Shown here one piece after another: positions 5,241 through 11,636 of a stretch of 15,576 bases of DNA. Numbering within the stretch: the first letter of the stretch is position 1; the number at the start of each line of letters is the position of its first letter. The translations under genes and the position numbers were made by a program. Source of the stretch: RBG-16-68-21 sp035286665 (lineage in GTDB: Bacteria > Actinomycetota > Acidimicrobiia > Spongiisociales > UBA11373); the NCBI GenBank assembly GCA_035286665.1, contig DATECY010000151.1, forward strand, positions 1 to 15,576. The letters are read 5' to 3'. The notes beneath the pieces were generated by a model. It was not told where the DNA came from. It did not search any database and worked only from the letters and a program-made list of their open reading frames with translations.

Positions 5241-6421
5241 GGCGGCTCACCAAGGCGCAGGTGCGGCGGGCGCACATCGCCGCTCAGGGTCTGGCGTCTC
5301 CCCGCCCGTCGGGCACTCCCGACCTCGGCCATGTCCGACGGGCGATCCGGCGGATGGGCGTGCTCCAGATCGATTCGGTCAATGTCGTCGAACGCGCCCA
5401 TCAGCTCACGCTGTTCTCTCGTCTCGGCCCCTACGACCCGAGCCTGCTGTGGCGGGCGCTCCGAGAGCGGGACGTCTTCGAGTACTGGGCGCACATGGCC
5501 TCGTTCGTGCCGATCGAGGATTGGCCGCTGTGGCGGCACCGAATGGATCACCACGCCACCGTCGCGTGGCGGCGGATTCGAGAACTGCGCGAACAGGCAC
5601 CCGGGTATGTCGAGTCGGTGCAGCGCCAGATGCAAGAGCGGGGGCCGATCACCGCTTCCGACCTCGATGAACCGGGGAAGCGCACCGGCGCCTGGTGGGG
5701 GTGGGCCGACGGCAAGCACGTCCTCGAGTGGCTGTTCGAGAGCGGCCAGGCGGCGGTGGCCGAGCGGAGCAACTTCACCCGCTACTACGACGTGGTCGAG
5801 CGGGTGATCCCCCAGCGCCACCTCGATGCTCCGGCCGTGCCGGCCGAGGAGGCGTTGCGCGAGCTGGTCATGCGATCGGCCGAACGGATGGTCGTCGGCA
5901 CCGCCAAAGGCCTCGCCGACTACTACCGCCAGCCGATCCTCGATGCCCGTCGGGTGGTGGCCCAGCTCGTCGCCGCAGGGGCGCTCGCCGAGGTCGAGGT
6001 CGCCGGCTGGAACGAGCCGCTGTTCATGCATCCCGAGGGCACGATTCCCCGCAAGGTCGAGGCGCGGGCGCTGCTCAACCCGTTCGATCCGATCGTCTGG
6101 TATCGGGATCGCACCGAGCAGCTGTACGACTTCCGCTACCGGATCGAGATCTACACACCTGCTCCGAAACGGGTCCACGGGTACTACGTCTTTCCGTTCC
6201 TCCTCGGCGACGAACTGGTGGCACGGGTGGACATCAAGGCGGACCGCCACAACGGCGTGCTCCGCATACCGGGGGCATTCCTCGAAGAGGGGCACGACGC
6301 CCGCCACGTCGCCGGAGAGATGGCGATCGAGCTGCGGGAGATGGCGCGGTGGCTCGGCCTCGGCGAGATCGCGATCGGGCGAAACGGAGACTTGGCCCCG
6401 GAGTTGGGAAAGGTCGTGTGA
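5237..6421 (+). CDS. AlkX/YcaQ-type DNA glycosylase (winged-helix, HTH_42 family)
   Basis: This 394-aa protein belongs to the HTH_42 (formerly DUF1006) family, whose studied members AlkZ and E. coli YcaQ/AlkX excise bulky alkylated bases and unhook interstrand crosslinks. It is built of tandem winged-helix domains. The catalytic motif of the YcaQ branch, Q-hydrophobic-D, is visible as Q44-I45-D46 in MGVLQIDSVNVVERAHQLTLFSR; the self-resistance AlkZ branch has QxQ. Other family segments are FEYWAHMASFVP (about 81-92), the middle ARALLNPFDPIVWYRDRTEQLYDFRYRIEIY region, and HGYYVFPFLLGDELVARVDIKADR near the C-terminus. The length is normal. The GTG at 5237 overlaps the crotonase stop as GTGA, so translation is probably coupled. 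Because the family's start reads MRRLTKAQVRRAHIAAQGL, this start fits well. It is the second DNA-damage gene in the window but has no SOS box of its own. Confidence 0.85.
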   Translation: MRRLTKAQVRRAHIAAQGLASPRPSGTPDLGHVRRAIRRMGVLQIDSVNVVERAHQLTLFSRLGPYDPSLLWRALRERDVFEYWAHMASFVPIEDWPLWRHRMDHHATVAWRRIRELREQAPGYVESVQRQMQERGPITASDLDEPGKRTGAWWGWADGKHVLEWLFESGQAAVAERSNFTRYYDVVERVIPQRHLDAPAVPAEEALRELVMRSAERMVVGTAKGLADYYRQPILDARRVVAQLVAAGALAEVEVAGWNEPLFMHPEGTIPRKVEARALLNPFDPIVWYRDRTEQLYDFRYRIEIYTPAPKRVHGYYVFPFLLGDELVARVDIKADRHNGVLRIPGAFLEEGHDARHVAGEMAIELREMARWLGLGEIAIGRNGDLAPELGKVV

Positions 6422-6464
6422 TGGCACGCTCTCTCAGGGGCGTGGTCGCCCTCGGGGCACTCAC

Positions 6465-6485
6465 GGGAAGGACTCGGAGCTTCCC
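6465..6485 (+). terminator. Weak hairpin downstream of the glycosylase gene
   Basis: GGGAAG (6465-6470) and CTTCCC (6480-6485) can form a 6-bp stem with a 9-nt loop, 43 nt after the glycosylase stop codon. No U-tract follows. It lies in the 186-bp gap before the RTX gene and may end the upstream transcript. The evidence is only the inverted repeat and its position. Confidence 0.25.
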
Positions 6486-6527
6486 CCATCTGAGGAGGGC
6501 GCGTCGCTCCTGATCGGCTCGTGTGGA

Positions 6528-6588
6528 CGCAGCCCGACTGGCTACCCTGAGCGCCGCAGGATTCTCGGTCGCCCCGACCGGGGCTGCG
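6528..6588 (+). other. Possible three-way-junction leader structure upstream of the RTX gene
   Basis: An 8-bp closing stem pairs CGCAGCCC (6528-6535) with GGGCTGCG (6581-6588). Inside it GGC/GCC (6540-6542 and 6553-6555) and CGGTC/GACCG (6566-6570 and 6576-6580) can form two hairpins, the second stacking directly on the closing stem. The arrangement resembles a small aptamer, but I do not recognise any riboswitch class. A TACCCT -10-like hexamer (6543-6548) lies inside it; if that is the real promoter, the closing stem would not be transcribed. GC-rich DNA makes such pairing common by chance. Confidence 0.2.
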
Positions 6589-6607
6589 CACCTGGGAAGG
6601 ATCTTTC

Positions 6608-7216
6608 TTGCCCCTCCATTCGGTGACCCGTGTCGGCGGGTGCGCGCGGCAGCACCTGGCGGCCATCGCCGTGGCGGTGTTGGTGTCGGGGGTTCTCGTG
6701 GCCGTGCCCTCGGTGGCGTCGGCGAGCCGGCCACCCGGAGACGCGGCGGAGAAGGCCGCGTCCGCGGTACCTCGATGCGGGAGTGGGGTGGCGACGATCG
6801 TGGGCACCGTCTCGGACGATCGGCTCACCGGGACCCCCGGTGATGACGTGATCGTCGGCCTCGAAGGTGACGACGTCATCGACGGCGGTGGGGGCGACGA
6901 CGTCATCTGCGGCGGACCTGGAGCCGACACGCTCACCGGTGGGGAGGGACGCGATCGCCTCTACGGCAGATCGGGTGACGACGTTCTCTCCGGGGGCCTT
7001 GGCCGCGACGTCCTGTGGGGGGGCGGTGGATCCGACTCTCTTTCCGGCGGGCCGGGTCGTGATCGCCTTCACGGTGACGCCGGCCCCGATTCCCTGTCGG
7101 GGGACGAGGGCAGCGACGCCCTGTTCGGCGGTTCCGGCACCAACATCCTGGTCGGTGGACCGGGTCGGCGCGACTCGTGTCTTGGGAGAATCCGGGTGCG
7201 CTGCGAGCTCCCGTAG
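6608..7216 (+). CDS. Small secreted RTX (calcium-binding nonapeptide repeat) protein
   Basis: The 202-aa product is predicted to be exported and to fold on calcium. A signal peptide covers about residues 1-39, with a hydrophobic core LAAIAVAVLVSGVLVAV and a likely cleavage after ASA39. About 12 consecutive nonapeptides of the GGxGxDxLx type (75-182; for example GLEGDDVID, GGPGADTLT, GGPGRDRLH) would form a parallel beta-roll binding Ca2+ between turns. No catalytic domain is present, so the protein is essentially the roll plus short ends. Cysteines at 57, 101, 191 and 199 in the exported part are compatible with disulphides near both ends. The TTG start at 6608 is supported by a good Shine-Dalgarno (GGGAAGGA) 6 nt upstream; the GTG codons downstream would cut into the signal peptide. 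A type I secretion signal is not evident, so Sec export is more likely. Its role is unknown. Confidence 0.82.
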   Translation: MPLHSVTRVGGCARQHLAAIAVAVLVSGVLVAVPSVASASRPPGDAAEKAASAVPRCGSGVATIVGTVSDDRLTGTPGDDVIVGLEGDDVIDGGGGDDVICGGPGADTLTGGEGRDRLYGRSGDDVLSGGLGRDVLWGGGGSDSLSGGPGRDRLHGDAGPDSLSGDEGSDALFGGSGTNILVGGPGRRDSCLGRIRVRCELP

Positions 7217-7265
7217 AGGCGTCCGGTCGAGGGGAGCATCCGATCGGAGTGACTGCGGCGTCGCC

Positions 7266-7287
7266 TAGCCTTCTGAGGCAGCCTCAG
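7266..7287 (+). promoter_or_regulatory. -10 element with overlapping operator-like palindrome before the SDR gene
   Basis: TAGCCT (7266-7271) fits the TANNNT -10 and would start transcription near 7278. One base further on lies a perfect 15-bp inverted repeat, CTGAGGC-A-GCCTCAG (7273-7287), covering the predicted start site and followed by the ribosome binding site GGGAAGGG (7287-7294). A dimeric repressor bound here would block transcription of the SDR operon; TetR-family regulators of acyl-CoA genes often act this way, but no regulator gene is in the window. CCTT (7269-7272) and AAGG (7290-7293) could extend it into an RNA hairpin covering the ribosome binding site if transcription began further upstream. 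Confidence 0.45.
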
Positions 7288-7298
7288 GGAAGGGCCAC

Positions 7299-8204
7299 AT
7301 GATCGACTTTCAGAATCGGGTCGCTCTCGTAACCGGTGCCGGCAGGGGCCTCGGCGCCAACCACGCCAAACTCCTCGCGTCGCGCGGCGCCGCGGTCGTC
7401 GTCAACGACCCCGGTGTCGCCACCGACGGCACGGTGTCGGATGCCCGGCCTGCCGACGAGGTGGTCGGGGAGATCCACGCCGCCGGTGGTGCCGCCGTCG
7501 CCGACTACGGATCGGTGTCCGACCCGACGGACGCCGAGGCAATGGTGCGCAAGGCGGTCGACGAGTTCGGCCGCATCGACATCCTCGTCAACAACGCCGG
7601 AATCCTGCGCGACAAGGCGTTCCACAATCTCGAGTGGGAGAACCTCCAGGCGGTGATCGACGTGCACCTCATGGGCGCCTTCTACGTCACCCGCCCGGCG
7701 TTCCGGCACATGCGCGAGCAGGGCTACGGGCGGGTGGTGGTCACCTCGTCGAACTCCGGGCTCCTCGGCAACTTCGGCCAGGCCAACTACGGGGCCGCCA
7801 AGATGGGCCTGGTCGGGCTGATGAACGTGCTCGAGCTCGAAGGCGCCAAGTACGACATCAAGGTCAACGCGGTGGCACCGGTGGCAAGGACCCGGATGAC
7901 CGAGGAGATCCTCGGACCGGTCGCCGAGAAGCTCGACCCGGCATTGGTGTCGCCGGTCGTCGCCTACCTGTGCTCCGAGGCGTGCTCGGTGACGGGTGAG
8001 ATCTACTCGGCGGCGGGGGGGACCGTCAGCCGGATGTTCATCGGATTGACCCAGGGGTGGTTCAAACACCCCGAGAACGAGGGGCTGCTGACACCTGAGG
8101 ACGTGGAGGAGCATCTGGCGACGATCCGGGATGAGACCGGCTACATCGTCCCCGCCTCCAACCAGGACGAGTTGCAGAAGATCGCCCCGCTCTTGTTCTC
8201 ATGA
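7299..8204 (+). CDS. SDR-family (3R)-hydroxyacyl-CoA dehydrogenase-like oxidoreductase
   Basis: This 301-aa NAD(P)-dependent short-chain dehydrogenase resembles the dehydrogenase domain of multifunctional enzyme type 2 (HSD17B4/Fox2), which oxidises (3R)-hydroxyacyl-CoA in beta-oxidation or runs in reverse in biosynthesis. The cofactor motif is TGAGRGLG (12-19), with the Asp of VVVND (D37) suggesting NAD preference. NNAG is at 98-101. The catalytic residues are S153 in SNSG, Y164 and K168 in the block NFGQANYGAAK (158-168), typical of the MFE-2 type. The extra segment DPGVATDGTVSDARPADEVV (37-56) is also found in that clade. The C-terminal extension after about 250 (LTPEDVEEHLATIRDE) fits, but no hydratase or SCP2 domain follows. 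The ATG at 7299 has a strong GGGAAGGG. It heads a run of four overlapping genes and overlaps the next by ATGA. Confidence 0.88.
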   Translation: MIDFQNRVALVTGAGRGLGANHAKLLASRGAAVVVNDPGVATDGTVSDARPADEVVGEIHAAGGAAVADYGSVSDPTDAEAMVRKAVDEFGRIDILVNNAGILRDKAFHNLEWENLQAVIDVHLMGAFYVTRPAFRHMREQGYGRVVVTSSNSGLLGNFGQANYGAAKMGLVGLMNVLELEGAKYDIKVNAVAPVARTRMTEEILGPVAEKLDPALVSPVVAYLCSEACSVTGEIYSAAGGTVSRMFIGLTQGWFKHPENEGLLTPEDVEEHLATIRDETGYIVPASNQDELQKIAPLLFS

Positions 8205-10462
8205 CCCGACCCGGCCCCGAGGCCGGCAAGGCCGAGTGGCGGGCGTGGGCCAAGACACGTCTGTCATCACTCGACCTGAAACGGGCGTCGGGACAAATCC
8301 TCGAGTCGTTGCGCTCATGGGAGCGCATGGGTCCCAAGACCTCGGTGCTCTTCTACGACCCGCTTCCCAACGAGCCGGACGTGAGCCCCCTCGCCGAGGA
8401 AGTTCGCGCCTGGCTCACCCGGTTGTCGGCGGATGGCGGGATCACCGTTCATCCGTACGACTCGCCCCGCGAGGAGCATCGATACGGGTTCACCCAACCG
8501 ATCCCAGAGGCGCCCACGGCGGATGCAGCCTTCGTCGACGTCGTGCTGGTGCCCGGCCTGGCGTTCGATCGAACGGGAGCGCGTCTGGGGAGGGGCGGCG
8601 GCCATTACGACCGATTCCTCGGGCTGTTGCGCGGCGACGCCCTCGTCGTCGGGGTGATTCCCTCGGGACTCGTCGTCGACCGTTTGCCGCGAGAGGCCCA
8701 CGACCTCCTCATGACCCACCTCGTCACCGAGGAAGGAGTGGCGCAGGTCGCCGGCGTCGATGCCGCCCCCGACCTCACGGCCGCGGCTCGAGCGTGGATC
8801 ACCGGCGACCCCGACCCGGTCACCCGCACCGAACTCGCCGACGTCGTGATGTCCGGCGACGTTGCAGCTCTCGAGGACCGAATGGGCGAGATCCTGCATT
8901 TCGGGACGGCCGGGATCAGGGGGAAGGTCGGGGCCGGTTCGAATCGGATGAACCGGGCGATGGTCATCAAGGCGACCCGCGGCATCGCCGACCATCTCGT
9001 GGCTTCGGGGAGGGGCGATCAGGCGGTCGTCGTGGGGTTCGATGGCAGGCCCGACAGCCGCCGCTTCGCCGAGGACGCGGTCGGGGTGTTGATGGGCGCC
9101 GGCATCGCGGTGCGGTTCTTTCCCGACGTCACGCCCACCCCGTTGGTGGCGTTCACCCTGAAGCGGCTCGGGGCGACCGCAGCGGTCGTCGTCACCGCCA
9201 GCCACAACCCGCCTCGTGACAACGGGTACAAGGTGTATGACGCCAACGGCGCGCAGATCGTCCCGCCGGCCGACTCGGAGATCGCCGCCGCCATCGACCG
9301 GATCGGCCCTGCGGTGAAGGTGCCCCGGGTCCTCAAGGCCCTCGACGGCCCGGGGGCGATCGGCCGCGATGCCGAGGATGCCTACGTCGCGGCCGTCCTC
9401 GGCTTCAGGGGAGAAGCACCGGGGGGCGCGCCGATCGACATCGTGTACACCCCGCTGCACGGTGTCGGTGGCCGGCCCGCGGTGCGCCTCCTCGGCGCCG
9501 CAGGGTACGACCGGGTCACCCCGGTCCCCGAGCAGTTTGAGCCCGATGGGACGTTCCCCACCGTCGCCTTCCCCAATCCCGAGGAGCCGGGGGCGCTCGA
9601 CCTCGCCATGGCTCTGGCGACGGAGTCCGGCGCCGACCTCGTGCTCGCCAACGACCCCGACGTCGATCGCATGGCGGCCTGTGTCCCCGATGCGAATGGA
9701 TGGCGGCGGCTCAGCGGCAATGAGATCGGGGTGTTGCTGGGGGACTTCGTGCTCGAGCGAACCTCGGGTGCGGATCGGCTGGTGGTGAGCAGCATCGTGT
9801 CGTCACCGATGCTGGGGGCGGTGGCGGCGCATCATGGGGTGCGCTGGGAGTCGACCCTCACCGGGTTCAAGTGGATCTGCAACGCCGCGCTCGATCTCGA
9901 GCGCCGCGGGCTCCGGTTCGTGTACGGATTCGAGGAGGCGCTCGGCTATTCGGTCGGTCCAGTGGTCCGGGACAAGGACGGCATGTCGGCCGCCGTCTGG
10001 TTCGCCGACCTGGCCTCGACCGCAGCGGCGGCAGGGGAGCCGGTGCTGGACCGCCTCGCTCGCCTCTACGTCCGGGACGGACTGTGGGTGAGCAAGCTGC
10101 TCAGCCTGGTTCGCCCCGGTCGCCAGGGGCTCGATGACATCGCCACAGCCATGGACCGGTTGCGTGCCGCGGTGCCGGATCGGCTGGGCGGGTTCGCGGT
10201 CACCGGTGTCGTCGACTACCGCGACGGCGCCGCGGACCGCCCGAGGTGGCTGGCGGCGACGCCCCTGGTGGCGTTCTCACTCGAAGGGGGAAGCCGGGTC
10301 CTGGTGCGTCCCAGCGGCACCGAGCCCAAGCTGAAGGTCTACGCGGACGTCCGGGCCGAGGTCGACTCGCCCGCTGAGGTGCCGGCCGCCTCTGCTCGGG
10401 CGAGGGAGGCCGCCGCCGCAGTCGGTTCCGACCTCGTGGCGTTCCTCGGCCTGCCGGGTTGA
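8201..10462 (+). CDS. Fusion: 5-formyltetrahydrofolate cyclo-ligase + phosphosugar mutase (PGM2/PmmB type)
   Basis: This single 753-aa reading frame holds two complete enzymes. Residues 1 to about 187 are a 5-formyl-THF cyclo-ligase (MTHFS), which uses ATP to turn 5-formyl-THF into 5,10-methenyl-THF: KAEWRAWAKTRL near the start, LPNEPD (55-60), YGFTQP (95-100), then VLVPGLAFDRTGARLGRGGG (115-134) with HYDRFL, and HDLLMTHLVTEEG (167-179). Residues about 192-753 are an alpha-D-phosphohexomutase of the PGM2/PmmB clade: ARAWITGDPDP (196-206), FGTAGIRG (234-241), the phosphoserine loop TASHNP (332-337, S334), the metal loop DPDVDR (485-490), the sugar loop GFEEALGY (576-583) and phosphate-binding RPSGTEPKLK (703-712). 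Catalytic motifs of both halves are intact and the linker is only a few residues. The mutase may act on glucose-, mannose- or (deoxy)ribose-phosphates. The ATG at 8201 overlaps the SDR stop, and the next gene starts on its last base. Confidence 0.92.
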   Translation: MTRPGPEAGKAEWRAWAKTRLSSLDLKRASGQILESLRSWERMGPKTSVLFYDPLPNEPDVSPLAEEVRAWLTRLSADGGITVHPYDSPREEHRYGFTQPIPEAPTADAAFVDVVLVPGLAFDRTGARLGRGGGHYDRFLGLLRGDALVVGVIPSGLVVDRLPREAHDLLMTHLVTEEGVAQVAGVDAAPDLTAAARAWITGDPDPVTRTELADVVMSGDVAALEDRMGEILHFGTAGIRGKVGAGSNRMNRAMVIKATRGIADHLVASGRGDQAVVVGFDGRPDSRRFAEDAVGVLMGAGIAVRFFPDVTPTPLVAFTLKRLGATAAVVVTASHNPPRDNGYKVYDANGAQIVPPADSEIAAAIDRIGPAVKVPRVLKALDGPGAIGRDAEDAYVAAVLGFRGEAPGGAPIDIVYTPLHGVGGRPAVRLLGAAGYDRVTPVPEQFEPDGTFPTVAFPNPEEPGALDLAMALATESGADLVLANDPDVDRMAACVPDANGWRRLSGNEIGVLLGDFVLERTSGADRLVVSSIVSSPMLGAVAAHHGVRWESTLTGFKWICNAALDLERRGLRFVYGFEEALGYSVGPVVRDKDGMSAAVWFADLASTAAAAGEPVLDRLARLYVRDGLWVSKLLSLVRPGRQGLDDIATAMDRLRAAVPDRLGGFAVTGVVDYRDGAADRPRWLAATPLVAFSLEGGSRVLVRPSGTEPKLKVYADVRAEVDSPAEVPAASARAREAAAAVGSDLVAFLGLPG

Positions 10463-11085
10463 TGCGGGCACTCGCCACGCTGGCGAGACGGGCGCCGTGG
10501 CCTGCACTCTTCACGCTGGTCCACGTGACCGCATTCACCATCGTGGGAGCGGTGCGTCACGAGGCGTTCGTGTGGGTCTACCTCCCGGTGCTCGTTGCGA
10601 GCATCGGGATCGTCCTGCTCATCGACCATCGATACGGGCCGATCCCGACACCGCTGTTGTGGCTGCTGACCATCTGGGCGGCGATGCACCTCGCCGGGGG
10701 GTTGCTGCCCGATCCAAGCGGCCGCAAGGACATCCTCTACGGGTTCTGGATCGTCGACGGAGTCCTGCGGTGGGATCAGGTGGTGCATGGCTTCGGGATC
10801 GGCGCCGCCACGGCCACGCTCGCCTTCGCGGCGCGCCACACGGGTCGGCCCCTCATGTGGGGATTCGTCCTCGCCCAGGCGGCCGGTCTGGTCAACGAGA
10901 CCGCCGAGAACACCTTCGCCCATTTCGTGAAGACGTCGAACGTCGGCGACGCGGTGAACACGATGTGGGATCTGGCGTGGCACGTGATCGGCGCCGCCGT
11001 GGCGGTCCTGTGGATGCGCCGATACGGTGTGCCCGGCGCGGCCGGGGCCGAAGCGAACGAGACGGCGGGGGAGCGAACAGCATGA
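10462..11085 (+). CDS. Six-helix membrane protein, DUF2238/YjdF-like
   Basis: The 207-aa product has about six hydrophobic segments (roughly 13-31, 37-54, 63-80, 93-101 with 110-124, 132-144 and 170-184) and a polar C-terminal tail. The motifs WDQVVHGFGIG (104-114), NETAEN (145-150) and GDAVNTMWDLAWHVIGA (162-178) resemble the conserved WD-x-x-x-H, E-rich and DTMWDL-like patterns of DUF2238 (YjdF-type) membrane proteins, whose function is not established. The ATG at 10462 shares its A with the stop of the fusion gene (TGATG); the TTG at 10459 is an unlikely alternative. Its stop overlaps the next ATG (ATGA). Operon membership does not suggest a clear role. Family assignment is from remembered pattern, so it is tentative. 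Confidence 0.7.
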   Translation: MRALATLARRAPWPALFTLVHVTAFTIVGAVRHEAFVWVYLPVLVASIGIVLLIDHRYGPIPTPLLWLLTIWAAMHLAGGLLPDPSGRKDILYGFWIVDGVLRWDQVVHGFGIGAATATLAFAARHTGRPLMWGFVLAQAAGLVNETAENTFAHFVKTSNVGDAVNTMWDLAWHVIGAAVAVLWMRRYGVPGAAGAEANETAGERTA

Positions 11086-11561
11086 CCATCCCGGAAACCT
11101 CTCTGCGGGTGATCGAGGCAGGTCGCCGCCAGGGGATATCCGTCGAGATGCGGGTGTTCCCGGAGGGGACCAAGACGTCGGCGGATGCCGCCCTCGCCAT
11201 CGGTTGCGAGCTGTCGGCGATCGCCAAGTCGATCGTCTTCACCCTCGACGAACGCGAGCAGGTGGTGGTGTTCGCCAGTGGCGATACCCGCATCGACACT
11301 CGTCGACTGGCCGCAGCCGCCGGGGCGGACGCCGCCCGGAGGGCGACACTCGAGGAGGCCCGGTCCGCCACCGGATTCGCCGCCGGCGGGACGCCTCCCT
11401 TTGGGTACCCCGGAGTGGTGCGCGTGTTCGCCGACGAGGCGCTGCGCCGTCACGAACTCGTGTGGTCTGCCGGAGGCACCCCCACCACGGTGTTCCCGCT
11501 CCTGCTCGCCGACCTGGTCCGGGCGGCCGGCGCCAAGTGGGTGGACGTGGCGGAGTTGTGA
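11082..11561 (+). CDS. YbaK/ProX-type aminoacyl-tRNA editing domain protein
   Basis: This 159-aa free-standing editing domain is predicted to hydrolyse mischarged aminoacyl-tRNAs in the cytoplasm; YbaK acts on Cys-tRNA(Pro) and relatives on Ala-tRNA(Pro). Family marks are the invariant Lys in LSAIAKSIVF (K49), the strand QVVVFASGD (60-68), the loop ATGFAAGGTPPFGYPG (96-111), equivalent to the family GGxxP segment, and WSAGGTPTTVFPL (128-140). The length is that of a stand-alone member. The substrate amino acid cannot be read from the sequence. The ATG at 11082 has GGGGGAG about 8 nt upstream and overlaps the preceding stop as ATGA, so it is translationally coupled. Its final codons, GAG TTG TGA, lie within the first two units of the downstream heptad element. 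Confidence 0.88.
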   Translation: MTIPETSLRVIEAGRRQGISVEMRVFPEGTKTSADAALAIGCELSAIAKSIVFTLDEREQVVVFASGDTRIDTRRLAAAAGADAARRATLEEARSATGFAAGGTPPFGYPGVVRVFADEALRRHELVWSAGGTPTTVFPLLLADLVRAAGAKWVDVAEL

Positions 11562-11636
11562 GTTTTGAGTTCTGAGTATTGAGTCTTGAGTAAGACCTCC
11601 TACTCATGACTCATGACTCATGACTCATGACTCATT
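11553..11636. repeat. Heptad inverted-repeat element, copy 2 (convergent junction)
   Basis: Six left-arm units (GAGTTGT, GAGTTTT, GAGTTCT, GAGTATT, GAGTCTT, GAGTAAG; 11553-11594) are followed by a 7-nt spacer and five right-arm units (four perfect ACTCATG copies, then ACTCATT; 11602-11636). GAGTA (11588-11592) and TACTC (11601-11605) close an 8-nt apical loop. Below it four more GAGT/ACTC quartets pair in register every 7 nt. The left arm contains the YbaK-gene stop and the last unit touches the thiQ stop (11636-11638), so the element fills the convergent gap exactly. A bidirectional terminator is the likely role; it matches copy 1 at 3592-3678. Confidence 0.88.

Noticed and set aside
5069..6427. 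452-codon minus-strand frame opposite the glycosylase gene
   Set aside because: Composition is typical of an antisense shadow, and the opposite strand encodes a clear HTH_42 protein with its catalytic motif.
6421..6513. Possible 30-aa ORF starting on the last base of the glycosylase stop (TGATG), Arg-rich product
   Set aside because: The overlap is tempting, but there is no motif, no separate ribosome binding site and a hairpin inside it; chance is more likely.
6830..7150. DNA-level repetitiveness inside the RTX gene considered as a tandem-repeat element
   Set aside because: The periodicity is 27 nt and is fully explained by the encoded nonapeptide repeats.
7239..7248. Palindrome TCCGATCGGA between the RTX and SDR genes
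   Set aside because: It has only 5 bp per arm and no loop, is easily produced by chance in this GC-rich DNA, and is neither at a promoter element nor followed by a U-tract.
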